Shown here one piece after another: positions 1 through 7,331 of a DNA stretch of 32,612 nt. Under the pieces are notes generated by a model, which had not been told where the DNA came from, did not search any database, and saw only the letters and a program-made list of their open reading frames with translations. The stretch lies in assembly GCF_024539815.1 (NCBI RefSeq), contig NZ_JAHHIU010000157.1, positions 1 through 32,612 on the forward strand, in the 5' to 3' direction. Every line of letters begins with the position of its first letter. Position 1 is the stretch's first letter. The position numbers and the translations under genes were made by a program. Source of the DNA: Streptomyces hayashii (GTDB taxonomy: Bacteria > Actinomycetota > Actinomycetes > Streptomycetales > Streptomycetaceae).

Positions 1-662
1 GGCCGGGAGCGGTCCTCGTCGGGCGGGCGGAACGGCCGGCGGAGGGCGGGCGTTATGCGCTGCCCGCGGCGCACCGTCCGGCCGACCCGGTGCTCTTCCG
101 CGCCTGCGCTCTCGCCTGCGGCGGCTTCCTGCTGGCCATCCTGGTCGCCGACGTGCCGTTGTGGATCGCGTCCGCGACGGCGGCGGCGGTGGCCGTCACG
201 GCGTTCGCGCTGCGGGAGCGGCCGGCGCTGCGGTGGTCCCTGGTGCCGTGGCGGCTGCTGGTGATGGTGCCGGGGATGTTCCTGGTCGTGGAGACCTTCA
301 CGGCGCACGGCCTGCACGCCCTGCTGGCCGCGGCGGTCGGCGACGACGGCGGCGTCCTGGGCCTGTTCCGCGCGGCGGCGGTCGGCGCGGGACTGTCGAA
401 CGTCCTGAACAACCTGCCCGTCTATCTGGCCGGCGAGGGGGCGGTCCCGGTCGGCAACCACGACCAGCTCCTCGCCCTGCTGATCGGCACCGACGCCGGC
501 CCGGTGGTCACCCCGTGGGCCTCCCTGGCGACCCTTCTGTGGTACGAGCGCTGCCTCGCGCACGGGGTCCGCGTGCCGTTGAAGCGACTGGTCGGCACGG
601 GTGCGGTGCTGGCCGTCACGGCGGTGACGGCGTCGGTGGCGGCACTGGCCCTCACCCGGTAG
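1..662 (+). CDS. ArsB/SLC13-type membrane transporter, C-terminal part
   Basis: The frame is open from the left edge (reading from base 3) to the TAG at 660-662, so only about 219 C-terminal residues are present. The protein is strongly hydrophobic, with about five membrane segments. It contains a re-entrant-loop type motif, LSNVLNNLPVYLA, followed by LLIGTDAGPVVTPWASLATLLW. This pair is typical of the second half of ArsB/ion-transporter-superfamily anion pumps, which export arsenite or related anions across the cytoplasmic membrane. No arsenic regulator or reductase is visible, so the substrate is an inference from the family. The true start lies outside the window. The downstream gene is convergent, so this gene ends its own unit. 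Confidence 0.75.
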   Translation, partial: PGAVLVGRAERPAEGGRYALPAAHRPADPVLFRACALACGGFLLAILVADVPLWIASATAAAVAVTAFALRERPALRWSLVPWRLLVMVPGMFLVVETFTAHGLHALLAAAVGDDGGVLGLFRAAAVGAGLSNVLNNLPVYLAGEGAVPVGNHDQLLALLIGTDAGPVVTPWASLATLLWYERCLAHGVRVPLKRLVGTGAVLAVTAVTASVAALALTR

Positions 663-682
663 CCGTGATGGTCCCGGCCGGG

Positions 683-712
683 AGCGGCAGCGGCAGCGGC
701 AGCGGCAGCGGC
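683..712. repeat. (AGCGGC)x5 hexanucleotide repeat
   Basis: Five perfect tandem copies of AGCGGC lie between the stop of the ArsB-like gene and the convergent stop of the IMPase gene. There is no clear hairpin terminator in this 70-base gap. The repeat is a likely slippage site and probably has no function. Confidence 0.85.
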
Positions 713-732
713 ACGATCGCGCGGCGGGGGGC

Positions 733-1611
733 TCACCCGGTGGTCGTCGTGCCGGCCCGCTTCTGTGGCGCCCTGCCGCGCAGAGGGCCGGCGGCCGCCA
801 CCAGGTCCAGCAGGGACGGCAGGATCTCGGGGCGGCCGGCGACGAAGGACCGGTCGGTGTCGGGGCCGGTGAAGCCGGCGGTGAACTCGCCGCCGTCCAG
901 CCCGCGCAGCAGCACCCCCGCCTCGCGGGCCAGCAGGGCGCCGGCCGGCAGGTCGATGGCCTCCGCGCGGTAGCCGACGAAGCCGTCGATGTCGCCCCGG
1001 GCCAGCATGGCCCAGGCGACCAGCGGCGCCCACAGCTGGAGCAGCCGGCGCGAGCGCAGCTCCAGGCTGTGCCGCAGGGCGCGGACGGCGGGATCGTCGC
1101 GGCGGACCGCGTGACCCTGGGTCCAGGCCAGGAGCGGCCCGGCGGGCGAGGGCGGCCTGCTGACCGGGGCGAGCGGGCCGGCCGGGCCGTGCGCGCCCTC
1201 GCCGTGCCGCGCCGACCAGGTCCGTCCGGTCACCGGGTCGTGCACCACGCCGACCACCGGCGCCCCCTCCACGCACAGGGCGATGCCGACGACGTAGACG
1301 GGCAGCCCGATCACCACGTTGTTGCTGCCGTCGAGGGGGTCCACCAGCCAGGTGCGGCCACCGTCCCCGCCCAGGTCACCGGCCTCCTCCGCGAGGACGC
1401 GGTCGTCCGGGAAATCGGCGCGGATCCGGTCGACGACCATGGACTCGGCCAGCAGGTCGAGGTCGGTGACGACGTCGCCCAGCACGCCCTTGGGGCGGGC
1501 CGCGAACCCGTCGGGGAACCGGGACCGCAGCAGCGCCCCGGCCGCCTCGGCGGCTGCCACCGCCGTCCGGCACTCGGCGGTGAAGTCAGACGAACGGGGG
1601 GTGGGCCTCAT
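733..1611 (-). CDS. Inositol-monophosphatase-family phosphatase
   Basis: The 292-residue protein is soluble, with the Mg-dependent IMPase/CysQ/FBPase fold signature: the EE pair at 75-76, DPLDGSNN at 91-98 (the metal-binding Asp pair of the family) and a second-motif equivalent in the IDLPAGALLAREAG stretch. The core metal ligands appear intact, so an active phosphomonoesterase is likely. The substrate (inositol phosphate, histidinol phosphate, PAP or another) cannot be read from sequence. The ATG at 1611 is preceded by GGAGGA. The N-terminus overlaps the end of the upstream cupin-like gene by 26 bases, so it is probably translated from the same mRNA as the third gene of a three-gene operon. 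Confidence 0.8.
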   Translation of the reverse strand: MRPTPRSSDFTAECRTAVAAAEAAGALLRSRFPDGFAARPKGVLGDVVTDLDLLAESMVVDRIRADFPDDRVLAEEAGDLGGDGGRTWLVDPLDGSNNVVIGLPVYVVGIALCVEGAPVVGVVHDPVTGRTWSARHGEGAHGPAGPLAPVSRPPSPAGPLLAWTQGHAVRRDDPAVRALRHSLELRSRRLLQLWAPLVAWAMLARGDIDGFVGYRAEAIDLPAGALLAREAGVLLRGLDGGEFTAGFTGPDTDRSFVAGRPEILPSLLDLVAAAGPLRGRAPQKRAGTTTTG

Positions 1612-2293
1612 GGATCCTCCTGAGCGCGGCCTGGGCGATCCGGGCGGTCTGGGCCGCGTCGCACATCCTGCGGACCACCCGGTGGCCCGGGGCCCGTAAG
1701 GGGCCCAGGGAGAGGTCCGCCCGGCCGGGCATCGTCCGCCCCAGCACCAGGGTGGCCGTCGGACGGCCGTCCGGCACCACGGTGGTGTGGAACTCACCCG
1801 CCGGCAGGGCGTAGGTCTGACCCCGGGAGCTCGACTGTTCGGGACCCGGCAGACAGCGCACCAGCCGTCTGGTGGGCCGCAGTTCGTCCACCCCGGACGG
1901 TGCGCTGTGCACCTCGAACACCCGGTGGGTGGGCCGTGCGGCGTCCTCGGTCACCTCCATCCGCCGGTTGTTCAGCTCGCCGTACAGCACGGTGCTCGTC
2001 AACTCCCAGCTGTGCGAATGCACTTGACGGTCGATCAGGATCGGGTCCGTCGGCCCGAAGACATGCACGCACACGCCCTGCGGCCCGTCGCGCAGGACGG
2101 GCAGACAGACGAACCCCAGCGGATGACGCACCGCGCGCAGCGCCCGGCCGCCGGAGACGACTGCTTCGAGTTGCGATACGGCGTGCCGCACCAGCTCGAC
2201 GGTCGCTCCCCGCCGTGCGGCCCGTTCCAGGGCCGGGTAGTCCATCGCTCCCCCAAGGGGCTCTCGTCGGGATCCGGCCGAGGCGGCGCTCAT
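1586..2293 (-). CDS. Cupin-like protein, possible metal-binding enzyme
   Basis: A soluble protein of 235 residues. It has an HSHSWE motif with His92 and His94, a downstream YGE (Glu106) and a later GEFHTT (His169). This HxH...E...H pattern matches the metal ligands of a cupin, as in cysteine-dioxygenase-like proteins, but I do not recognise a specific family. The ATG at 2293 overlaps the upstream stop as ATGA and has GGAGGA about 12 bases before it. An ATG at 2245 with GGGGGAG only 2 bases away is the alternative start and gives 219 residues. It is the middle gene of the operon with the two-TM protein and the IMPase, and the tight packing argues for a common task. Function unknown. Confidence 0.6.
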   Translation of the reverse strand: MSAASAGSRREPLGGAMDYPALERAARRGATVELVRHAVSQLEAVVSGGRALRAVRHPLGFVCLPVLRDGPQGVCVHVFGPTDPILIDRQVHSHSWELTSTVLYGELNNRRMEVTEDAARPTHRVFEVHSAPSGVDELRPTRRLVRCLPGPEQSSSRGQTYALPAGEFHTTVVPDGRPTATLVLGRTMPGRADLSLGPLRAPGHRVVRRMCDAAQTARIAQAALRRIHEAHPPFV

Positions 2294-3243
2294 GTGCGGT
2301 AGGGGTCCTCCGCGCGCAGCGCCTTGTCGATGACGTCGCCGACGTCGCGGTCGGTGAAACTGGCCGGCAACGGCAGTCCGAGCCGGTCGAGCAGGCGTCT
2401 GACCTCGTCGACCGTCGGCTCCTCGCTCAGCGCGGTCGCCTCCCGCAGGTCGAGCTTGACGGCCTGCTCGCGGCTCTGGTGCAACTCGGTGACGTAGTAG
2501 TCGTACAGCGGCCGCCCCCGCTCCACGAACAGGCTGACGCGGCGCGGGTCGTCCTGGGTGATGATCAGGCAGGTGTCGGACAGGTCGAAGCGCAACGCCG
2601 GCGCCACGGAGCTGAGATGGACGTCGATCTCCAGGGTGTCCAGCCGTTGCCGGTGCCAACTGGCGGCCACGACGGTGGCATAGGACTCCTTGCGGGTGCG
2701 TTCCGGCGTCCAGCCGTCGCCGTCCCCGTGTCCGAAGGTCCGCCGGAAGCGGGCGTAGGCCTCGCACACCCTGTCGTCGGCCGGGTTGACGATGTCGATC
2801 TTCATGCTGAGGGAGCGGCGCTGGCGCTGCGCCTCCAGCACGCACTCGGGCAGGGTGACCGCCCGCAGGTAGGTCCCGGTGCCGCCCTTGAACACCCAGC
2901 GGCTGGTGCTGCGCCGGGCCCGCTCGTGCGCGGGACCCACTTCGGGGCCGGTCAGCGTGCGGACCATGGCGAGGTCCTCGATGGCCCGGCTGGTCCCGGC
3001 GGTGGCGGCCCGGATGTCGGCCATCCGGCGCCGGCGCTCGGTCAGCGATCCGTAGACCAGCGCGGCCAGCACCAGCAGGATGGAACCGGTGACGATGTCG
3101 TCGTCGAAGTTCTTGTCCGTGATGTCCAGCAGGCCCACGGTGAGGGCCACGCCGATGGCCACGAGGCCGTCCGCGTTGCGGACCGCCCAGGCGATCGAGT
3201 CCTCCAGCCGGCGTCCCCGCGGCTGCGGTGCACTGCGCGACAC
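2290..3243 (-). CDS. Two-TM membrane protein of unknown function
   Basis: The 317-residue protein has two membrane segments near the N-terminus (about 27-40 and 50-66), a basic patch ERRRR just after the second, and a soluble domain from about 115 to the end. That domain starts with a striking WVFKGGTGTYLRAVTLP motif at 116-132 and continues with alternating strand-like and helix-like stretches. I have no family name for it. The arrangement resembles a membrane-tethered sensor or effector. The start is taken as GTG 3243, six bases after GGGGGAGG; GTG 3249 touches the ribosome-binding site and is unlikely. It is the first gene of the operon and its stop overlaps the next ATG (ATGA). Confidence 0.65.
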   Translation of the reverse strand: MSRSAPQPRGRRLEDSIAWAVRNADGLVAIGVALTVGLLDITDKNFDDDIVTGSILLVLAALVYGSLTERRRRMADIRAATAGTSRAIEDLAMVRTLTGPEVGPAHERARRSTSRWVFKGGTGTYLRAVTLPECVLEAQRQRRSLSMKIDIVNPADDRVCEAYARFRRTFGHGDGDGWTPERTRKESYATVVAASWHRQRLDTLEIDVHLSSVAPALRFDLSDTCLIITQDDPRRVSLFVERGRPLYDYYVTELHQSREQAVKLDLREATALSEEPTVDEVRRLLDRLGLPLPASFTDRDVGDVIDKALRAEDPYRT

Positions 3244-3270
3244 GACCACCCTCCCCCGACGGCGGACTCC

Positions 3271-3300
3271 ATCGTAGGAGCAGCCGGGCCCGGACGGCTA
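3271..3300 (-). promoter_or_regulatory. Weak promoter candidate for the two-TM/cupin/IMPase operon
   Basis: On the minus strand a TACGAT hexamer (3271-3276) sits about 28 bases upstream of the GTG start, with TAGCCG 18 bases further up. The -10 is fair and the -35 poor. It is suggested only because the operon must start in this short gap. Confidence 0.25.
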
Positions 3301-3317
3301 CGGTGCGTGAATCGGCC

Positions 3318-3884
3318 TCAGCGGCGTGCCGTCGACGCCGACGCCGACGGCACGCTGGAGGGCGCGCTGGAGGGCGTACTGCGCCGGTCCGGCCGCGCGT
3401 CCTGCGCGATCGGCGTCGGAGTCGCGCCGATGGTGCGGTCCGCGCCCGGGGCAGCGGTGCCGGCGGAGGCAGCCGGGGTGTCGGGGGCGTGCGTCGCGTC
3501 CGCCCCCCGTGTAGGGCGCTCGGCGCTCTCCGGCGGCGAGGCGGCCGGCACCGGCACGGATCCGGTGGACGGCTCTCCGGTCAGGGGCCCGGTGGACGGC
3601 CCTCCGGTCACCGGGGGCGGAGCGAGGGGCGTCGTCGGACGCGCGGGCGCGTCGGACGCCGTCAGCCGCAGCGGCAGCAGGACGGCGAACACGGCGACCG
3701 CGCACGCCGCTCCGACCCCGGCCGCGGTGCGCAGCGTCCGGCGGCGGACCGCGCCGCGGCGGATCTCCTCGTACCGGCCGGGCGGCGGGCCGAGGTGTCC
3801 GGCGGGGGGTCGCAGGATGACGGTCAGGGGGTCGTCGGGGTCGAGGTCCGGGCCGTCGTCGAAGTCGTCAGCCGGTGTGATCAA
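3318..3884 (-). CDS. Single-TM protein co-encoded with ECF sigma factor
   Basis: The 188-residue protein has an acidic cytoplasmic N-terminus (1-40), a basic stretch (42-51), one membrane helix (about 52-73) and a long Pro/Ser/Thr/Ala-rich outer tail. The TTG start at 3884 follows GAGGAG by 5 bases and lies inside the last codons of the sigma gene (17-base overlap), so the two are translationally coupled. Position and topology suggest a sigma regulator. However, the HxxxCxxC of zinc-binding anti-sigma factors is absent, so this is only an inference. The tail is low-complexity and says nothing about function. Confidence 0.6.
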   Translation of the reverse strand: MITPADDFDDGPDLDPDDPLTVILRPPAGHLGPPPGRYEEIRRGAVRRRTLRTAAGVGAACAVAVFAVLLPLRLTASDAPARPTTPLAPPPVTGGPSTGPLTGEPSTGSVPVPAASPPESAERPTRGADATHAPDTPAASAGTAAPGADRTIGATPTPIAQDARPDRRSTPSSAPSSVPSASASTARR

Positions 3885-4365
3885 GGCTTCTCCTCAGGTG
3901 GACGCGGAGCAGTTCGCGGGCCGCGTGCAGGTCGGCCTTGACGGTTCCTTCCTTGCGTCCGGTCAGCACGGACACCTCCCGGATCGGCATGTCAGCGTAG
4001 TAGTGCAGCAGGATCGGCACCCGCAGCCGGTCGGGCAGGGACTGCACGAGCATCCGCACCGACGGGTCGGCCTGTTCGGCCGGCGGGGCGACGGCGACCT
4101 CGACGGTGACCCGGCGCACGGCCCGGCGTTCGCGTTCCAGCTTGCGCCAGTGGTCGCGGACCAGATTGGCGGCCGTGACGAAGAGGAAGCCCTGGGGCTC
4201 GGTCACCGTCGTCCAGCGCGCCCAGAGCCGGGTGAACGCCTCCGAGGCGATCTCGTGCGCCGTCTCGTCGTCATCGACGAGACGGCGGCACCAGCCGGCG
4301 AGGCGGGGGTAGAGGGCGGCGAACAGCTCGGACGCCGCCCTCTCGCGCGAACGTGAGCGTTTCAA
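3868..4365 (-). CDS. ECF-family RNA polymerase sigma factor
   Basis: The 165-residue protein has the two-domain ECF layout. Region 2 (about 10-75) contains the helix with ETAHEIASEAFTRLWARW, for core binding and -10 recognition. Region 4 (about 105-160) contains SLPDRLRVPILLHYY and a helix-turn-helix around IREVSVLTGRKEGTVKADL, for -35 recognition. The start is TTG 4365, preceded by GGGAG with 4 bases spacing, and it overlaps the sortase stop by 4 bases (TTGA). It sits in one transcript with a sortase and a surface protein, so it probably controls cell-surface genes including its own operon (see the promoter candidate at 5457-5480). Confidence 0.88.
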   Translation of the reverse strand: MKRSRSRERAASELFAALYPRLAGWCRRLVDDDETAHEIASEAFTRLWARWTTVTEPQGFLFVTAANLVRDHWRKLERERRAVRRVTVEVAVAPPAEQADPSVRMLVQSLPDRLRVPILLHYYADMPIREVSVLTGRKEGTVKADLHAARELLRVHLRRSLDHTG

Positions 4366-5036
4366 CGTTCTCCCGCAGCACTCGACGCGTCACCGGACGC
4401 CGACGCGGAGCCGGTGCTGAGCGCGGCGAAGACGATCACGTTGTCGCGGTAGCCGTCGCCGGTGCGCGGGCCGCCGCACGTGATCAGACGCAGTTCGGGC
4501 CCGCTCACGTTCCCGTAGACCTCCTCGGTGGGGAACCGCGCCTTGTCCACGGTCCGCACGCGGGTCACGGCGAACCGGGCCGTCGTGCCGTTCTCCAGGC
4601 GCACCACGATCCGGTCGCCCCGATGCAGCCGGTCGAGGTGGCGGAACACGCCGTCGCCGTACTGCCCGACCGTGACGTGGGCGAGGATCACCGACGGCCC
4701 GGTCTGTCCCGGCGTCGGCGAGTGCTCGTACCACCCCGCCCGGTCGTGCCGCTCGACCGGAGGCACCTGCACACTGCGGTCGGCGGCCAGTCCCAGCCGC
4801 ATGACCGGGGTGTCGACCCCGATGACCGGGATCCGCAGCGAGACCGGCACCGAGCGCGCGAGGGGCCGCACGGGCCGGACGGCCGGAGCGGCGGGCGCCG
4901 AGGCCCCCGGTCCGCCCGCGGCGGTGGCGGTCGTGCGGGGCGTCGCGGCAGGCTCGGTCCCCTGGGCGGTGCAGCCGCTGAACAGCAGCACCGCCAGGGC
5001 CGCGAGCGCCGGGGCGCGCCTGGAGAGCGGGCTCAT
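4362..5036 (-). CDS. Class F-type sortase
   Basis: The 224-residue transpeptidase has the sortase catalytic triad: His120 in ILAHVTVG, Cys187 in LRLITCGG, and Arg197 in GYRDNVIVF. The N-terminus is a hydrophobic signal ending LLFSGC (Cys22), which may be a lipobox, though Phe at -3 is imperfect. It is followed by an Ala/Pro-rich linker to about residue 60. Sortases cleave sorting signals and link proteins to the cell wall; class F is the usual class for this domain shape in actinomycetes. The ATG at 5036 overlaps the stop of the upstream surface-protein gene (ATGA), and its own stop overlaps the sigma-factor TTG. Confidence 0.85.
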   Translation of the reverse strand: MSPLSRRAPALAALAVLLFSGCTAQGTEPAATPRTTATAAGGPGASAPAAPAVRPVRPLARSVPVSLRIPVIGVDTPVMRLGLAADRSVQVPPVERHDRAGWYEHSPTPGQTGPSVILAHVTVGQYGDGVFRHLDRLHRGDRIVVRLENGTTARFAVTRVRTVDKARFPTEEVYGNVSGPELRLITCGGPRTGDGYRDNVIVFAALSTGSASASGDASSAAGER

Positions 5037-5413
5037 GCGCCGGTCGCCCTCCGGCGCCGCACGACGTAGAAGACGGCGCCGGCCGCGGCGAACGCCCCCG
5101 CCGCGCCGCCGCCGATCAGCGTGCCGTGGTTCTCGGAGGCCGGCTCGGCGACGCCGGTGTCGGCCGCTCCCCGCGGCACGACGCCGACCTGGCCCGGGGC
5201 GGCGGACGGAGCCCTGGTGGGCTCGGCCGCCTTGCCGGTCTGGGGCGCCGTGGTCGGACCGGTGTCGGCGCCGCCCGGGACCGGGCTCGCGCTGCGGGTG
5301 CTGGGAACGGGGGTCGGCGTCCCCGCGTCGGCGAGCGCGGGGGCCGCGCCCGCCAGCAGGGCCGTGCTCGCAACTGCCAGGGCGGCGAGGCCCGTTCGGG
5401 GCAGGAATCGCAT
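5033..5413 (-). CDS. Secreted, TM-anchored sortase-associated protein
   Basis: The 126-residue protein has an N-terminal signal peptide (1-28, cleavage near APALADA), a Pro/Thr/Ser-rich middle, and a C-terminal hydrophobic helix (about 97-116) followed by RRRR. This is the layout of a wall-anchored protein. No LPXTG or LAXTG is present. The segment VVPRGAADTG before the helix is the likely sorting region, similar in shape to the proteins that accompany class F sortases in Streptomyces. It is the first gene of the operon with sortase, sigma factor and single-TM protein, starting at ATG 5413 and overlapping the sortase start by 4 bases. Confidence 0.7.
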   Translation of the reverse strand: MRFLPRTGLAALAVASTALLAGAAPALADAGTPTPVPSTRSASPVPGGADTGPTTAPQTGKAAEPTRAPSAAPGQVGVVPRGAADTGVAEPASENHGTLIGGGAAGAFAAAGAVFYVVRRRRATGA

Positions 5414-5456
5414 GAGTCGCTCTCTTTCGTCGGTCCGTTGACGGATCGAGCGAAGA

Positions 5457-5480
5457 GACGAGGCAGCCCGGGACCAGGTT
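5457..5480 (-). promoter_or_regulatory. ECF-type promoter candidate for the sortase/sigma operon
   Basis: On the minus strand AACC (5480-5477) is followed after exactly 16 bases by CGTC (5460-5457), about 44 bases before the ATG at 5413. AAC plus CGTC at this spacing is a common ECF promoter pattern in actinomycetes, which fits autoregulation by the sigma factor three genes downstream. Not tested. Confidence 0.45.
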
Positions 5481-5649
5481 GTAAAGAGATGGCAAAGCCC
5501 GAACGGCCGCCCCCGACCACTCCCTGGCCGACGCCGACCGACGCCGCCGACAGGGCGACCGGGAAGGGGAATCGAGCCCGGCAGGGGGTGACAGGACCCT
5601 ACGAGGGCCGCCCGCCGCGTGGCCCCGTGCCCACCGGCCCGGGAGCGCG

Positions 5650-5679
5650 ACGGGCACGGCGGAGAACCGCCGTGCCCGT
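5650..5679 (-). terminator. Terminator of the aldehyde dehydrogenase gene
   Basis: A perfect 13-bp stem with an AGAA loop lies 24 bases downstream of the aldehyde dehydrogenase stop. It has the usual GC-rich Streptomyces form without a long T run. The rest of the 5414-5702 gap holds only the ECF promoter candidate. Confidence 0.8.
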
Positions 5680-5702
5680 GTGCGGACGAACCCCGCGGAG
5701 CG

Positions 5703-7151
5703 CTACGCGTCGAGGGACGTCATCACGTGCTTGATGCGCGTGTAGTCGTCGAAGCCGTAGCCCGAGAGGTCCTTGCCGTAGCCGGACTTCTTGAAGCCGC
5801 CGTGCGGCATCTCGGCGACCAGCGGGATGTGGGTGTTGATCCACACGCAGCCGAAGTCGAGCTTCTTGGACATCCGCATGGCACGGCCGTGGTCCTTGGT
5901 CCACACCGAGGAGGCGAGGGCGTAGTCGACGCCGTTGGCCCACTCGACGGCCTGGTCCTCGTCCGTGAACGACTGGACGGTGATGACCGGCCCGAAGACC
6001 TCGTTCTGGATGATCTCGTCGTCCTGCTTCAGCCCGGAGACGACGGTCGCGGCGTAGAAGTAGCCCTTGTCGCCGACCCGTTCGCCGCCCGCCTCGACCT
6101 TGGCGTGCGCGGGCAGCCGCTCGATGAAGCCGGACACCTGCTTGAGCTGGTTGGGGTTGTTGAGCGGCCCGTACAGCACGTCCTCGTCGTCCGGCTGCCC
6201 GGTCTTCGCCTCGGACGCGGCCTTCGCCAGCGCGGCCACGAACTCGTCGTGGATGGACTCCTGCACGAGGACGCGGGTGGCGGCCGTGCAGTCCTGGCCT
6301 GCGTTGAAGTAGCCCGCCACCGAGATGTCCTCGACGGCCTTGGCGATGGCGGCGCTGTCGAGGTCGTCGAAGACCACGACCGGCGCCTTGCCGCCCAGTT
6401 CGAGGTGGACGCGCTTGAGGTCCCGGGAGGCCGACTCGGCGACGGACATGCCGGCGCGCACGGAGCCGGTGATGGACGCCATCGCGGGAGTCGGGTGCTC
6501 GACCATCAGCCGGCCGGTGTCCCGGTCGCCGGTGACGACGTTGAAGACGCCCTTGGGCAGGATCGAACCGATGATGTCGGCCATCAGGACGGTGGAGGCC
6601 GGAGTGGTGTCCGACGGCTTGAGCACCACCGTGTTGCCGGCCGCGATCGCCGGGGCGAACTTCCACACGGCCATCATCATCGGGTAGTTCCACGGCGCGA
6701 CCTGCGCGCAGACGCCGACCGGCTCACGGCGGACGATCGAGGTCATCCCGTCCATGTACTCGCCGGCCGAGCGGCCCTCCAGCATCCGGGCCGCGCCCGC
6801 GAAGAAGCGGATCTGGTCCACCATCGGCGGGATCTCCTCGGAGCGGGTCAGCCCGATCGGCTTGCCCGTGTTCTCCACCTCCGCCGCGATGAGGTCCTCG
6901 GCCCGCGCCTCGAACGCGTCCGCGATCTTGAGGAGGGCCTTCTGACGCTCGGCCGGGGTGGTGTCGCGCCAGCCCGGGAACGCCCTGGCGGCGGCGGCCA
7001 TCGCGGCGTCGACGTCCGCCTGGCCGGACAGCGGCGCGGTCGCGTACGCCTCGCCGGTCGCGGGGTTGACCACCTCGGTGGTCCGTCCGTCGGCGGCGTC
7101 CCGGAACTCACCGTCGATGTAGTTGCGCAGACGACGCAGCTCGGTGCTCAC
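5703..7151 (-). CDS. Aldehyde dehydrogenase, probably gamma-aminobutyraldehyde type
   Basis: The 482-residue NAD(P)-dependent dehydrogenase is full length. Key residues are present: Asn155 in PWNY, Lys178 in VLKPSD (cofactor binding), the general base Glu251 in LELGGK, and the catalytic Cys288 in GQDC. The C-terminus carries EMPHGGFKKSGYGKD, typical of the ALDH superfamily. Overall it looks closest to the aminobutyraldehyde/betaine-aldehyde group (PatD/Prr), which oxidises 4-aminobutanal to GABA in polyamine breakdown; this substrate is inferred from similarity and from the neighbouring aminotransferase. The GTG start at 7151 lies 6 bases after GGAGGG. It is transcribed divergently from the Lrp-type regulator. 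Confidence 0.85.
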   Translation of the reverse strand: MSTELRRLRNYIDGEFRDAADGRTTEVVNPATGEAYATAPLSGQADVDAAMAAAARAFPGWRDTTPAERQKALLKIADAFEARAEDLIAAEVENTGKPIGLTRSEEIPPMVDQIRFFAGAARMLEGRSAGEYMDGMTSIVRREPVGVCAQVAPWNYPMMMAVWKFAPAIAAGNTVVLKPSDTTPASTVLMADIIGSILPKGVFNVVTGDRDTGRLMVEHPTPAMASITGSVRAGMSVAESASRDLKRVHLELGGKAPVVVFDDLDSAAIAKAVEDISVAGYFNAGQDCTAATRVLVQESIHDEFVAALAKAASEAKTGQPDDEDVLYGPLNNPNQLKQVSGFIERLPAHAKVEAGGERVGDKGYFYAATVVSGLKQDDEIIQNEVFGPVITVQSFTDEDQAVEWANGVDYALASSVWTKDHGRAMRMSKKLDFGCVWINTHIPLVAEMPHGGFKKSGYGKDLSGYGFDDYTRIKHVMTSLDA

Positions 7152-7166
7152 TGCCGGCCCTCCAGA

Positions 7167-7196
7167 TGTGGGTGTCCATTGACTGAGACACCCACA
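7167..7196. promoter_or_regulatory. Operator candidate: 10-bp inverted repeat
   Basis: Perfect 10-bp arms (7167-7176 and 7187-7196) flank a 10-base spacer. One arm reaches into the -10 box of the aldehyde dehydrogenase promoter candidate and the rest covers the expected transcription start. A regulator binding here would block that promoter. The adjacent Lrp/AsnC protein is the obvious candidate, by inference. Confidence 0.5.
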
Positions 7197-7221
7197 CTAA
7201 TCAATGCGCTGACGTTTTCAA
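7194..7221 (-). promoter_or_regulatory. Sigma-HrdB-like promoter of the aldehyde dehydrogenase gene
   Basis: Minus-strand TTGAAA (7221-7216) and TAGTGT (7199-7194) are separated by 16 bases, about 43 bases before the GTG start. It is a reasonable housekeeping promoter in the divergent gap 7152-7331. Confidence 0.5.
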
Positions 7222-7331
7222 CACCCCCGATCCCGCCAGGGCTGCGGAATCCGCAGATCTCACACGCGTAAACAACGAATTTCATCGCGTCGGCCTTGCG
7301 GAACTGTCGAGACGTCGTGCACAGTGTGGCC

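Noticed and set aside
161..973. Long Gly/Arg-rich plus-strand frame
   Set aside because: It overlaps the ArsB-like and IMPase genes in another frame and has the composition of a GC-rich shadow.
1900..4356. Very long 818-codon plus-strand open frame
   Set aside because: It is antisense to four well-supported minus-strand genes. Stop codons are rare in this frame because of GC bias.
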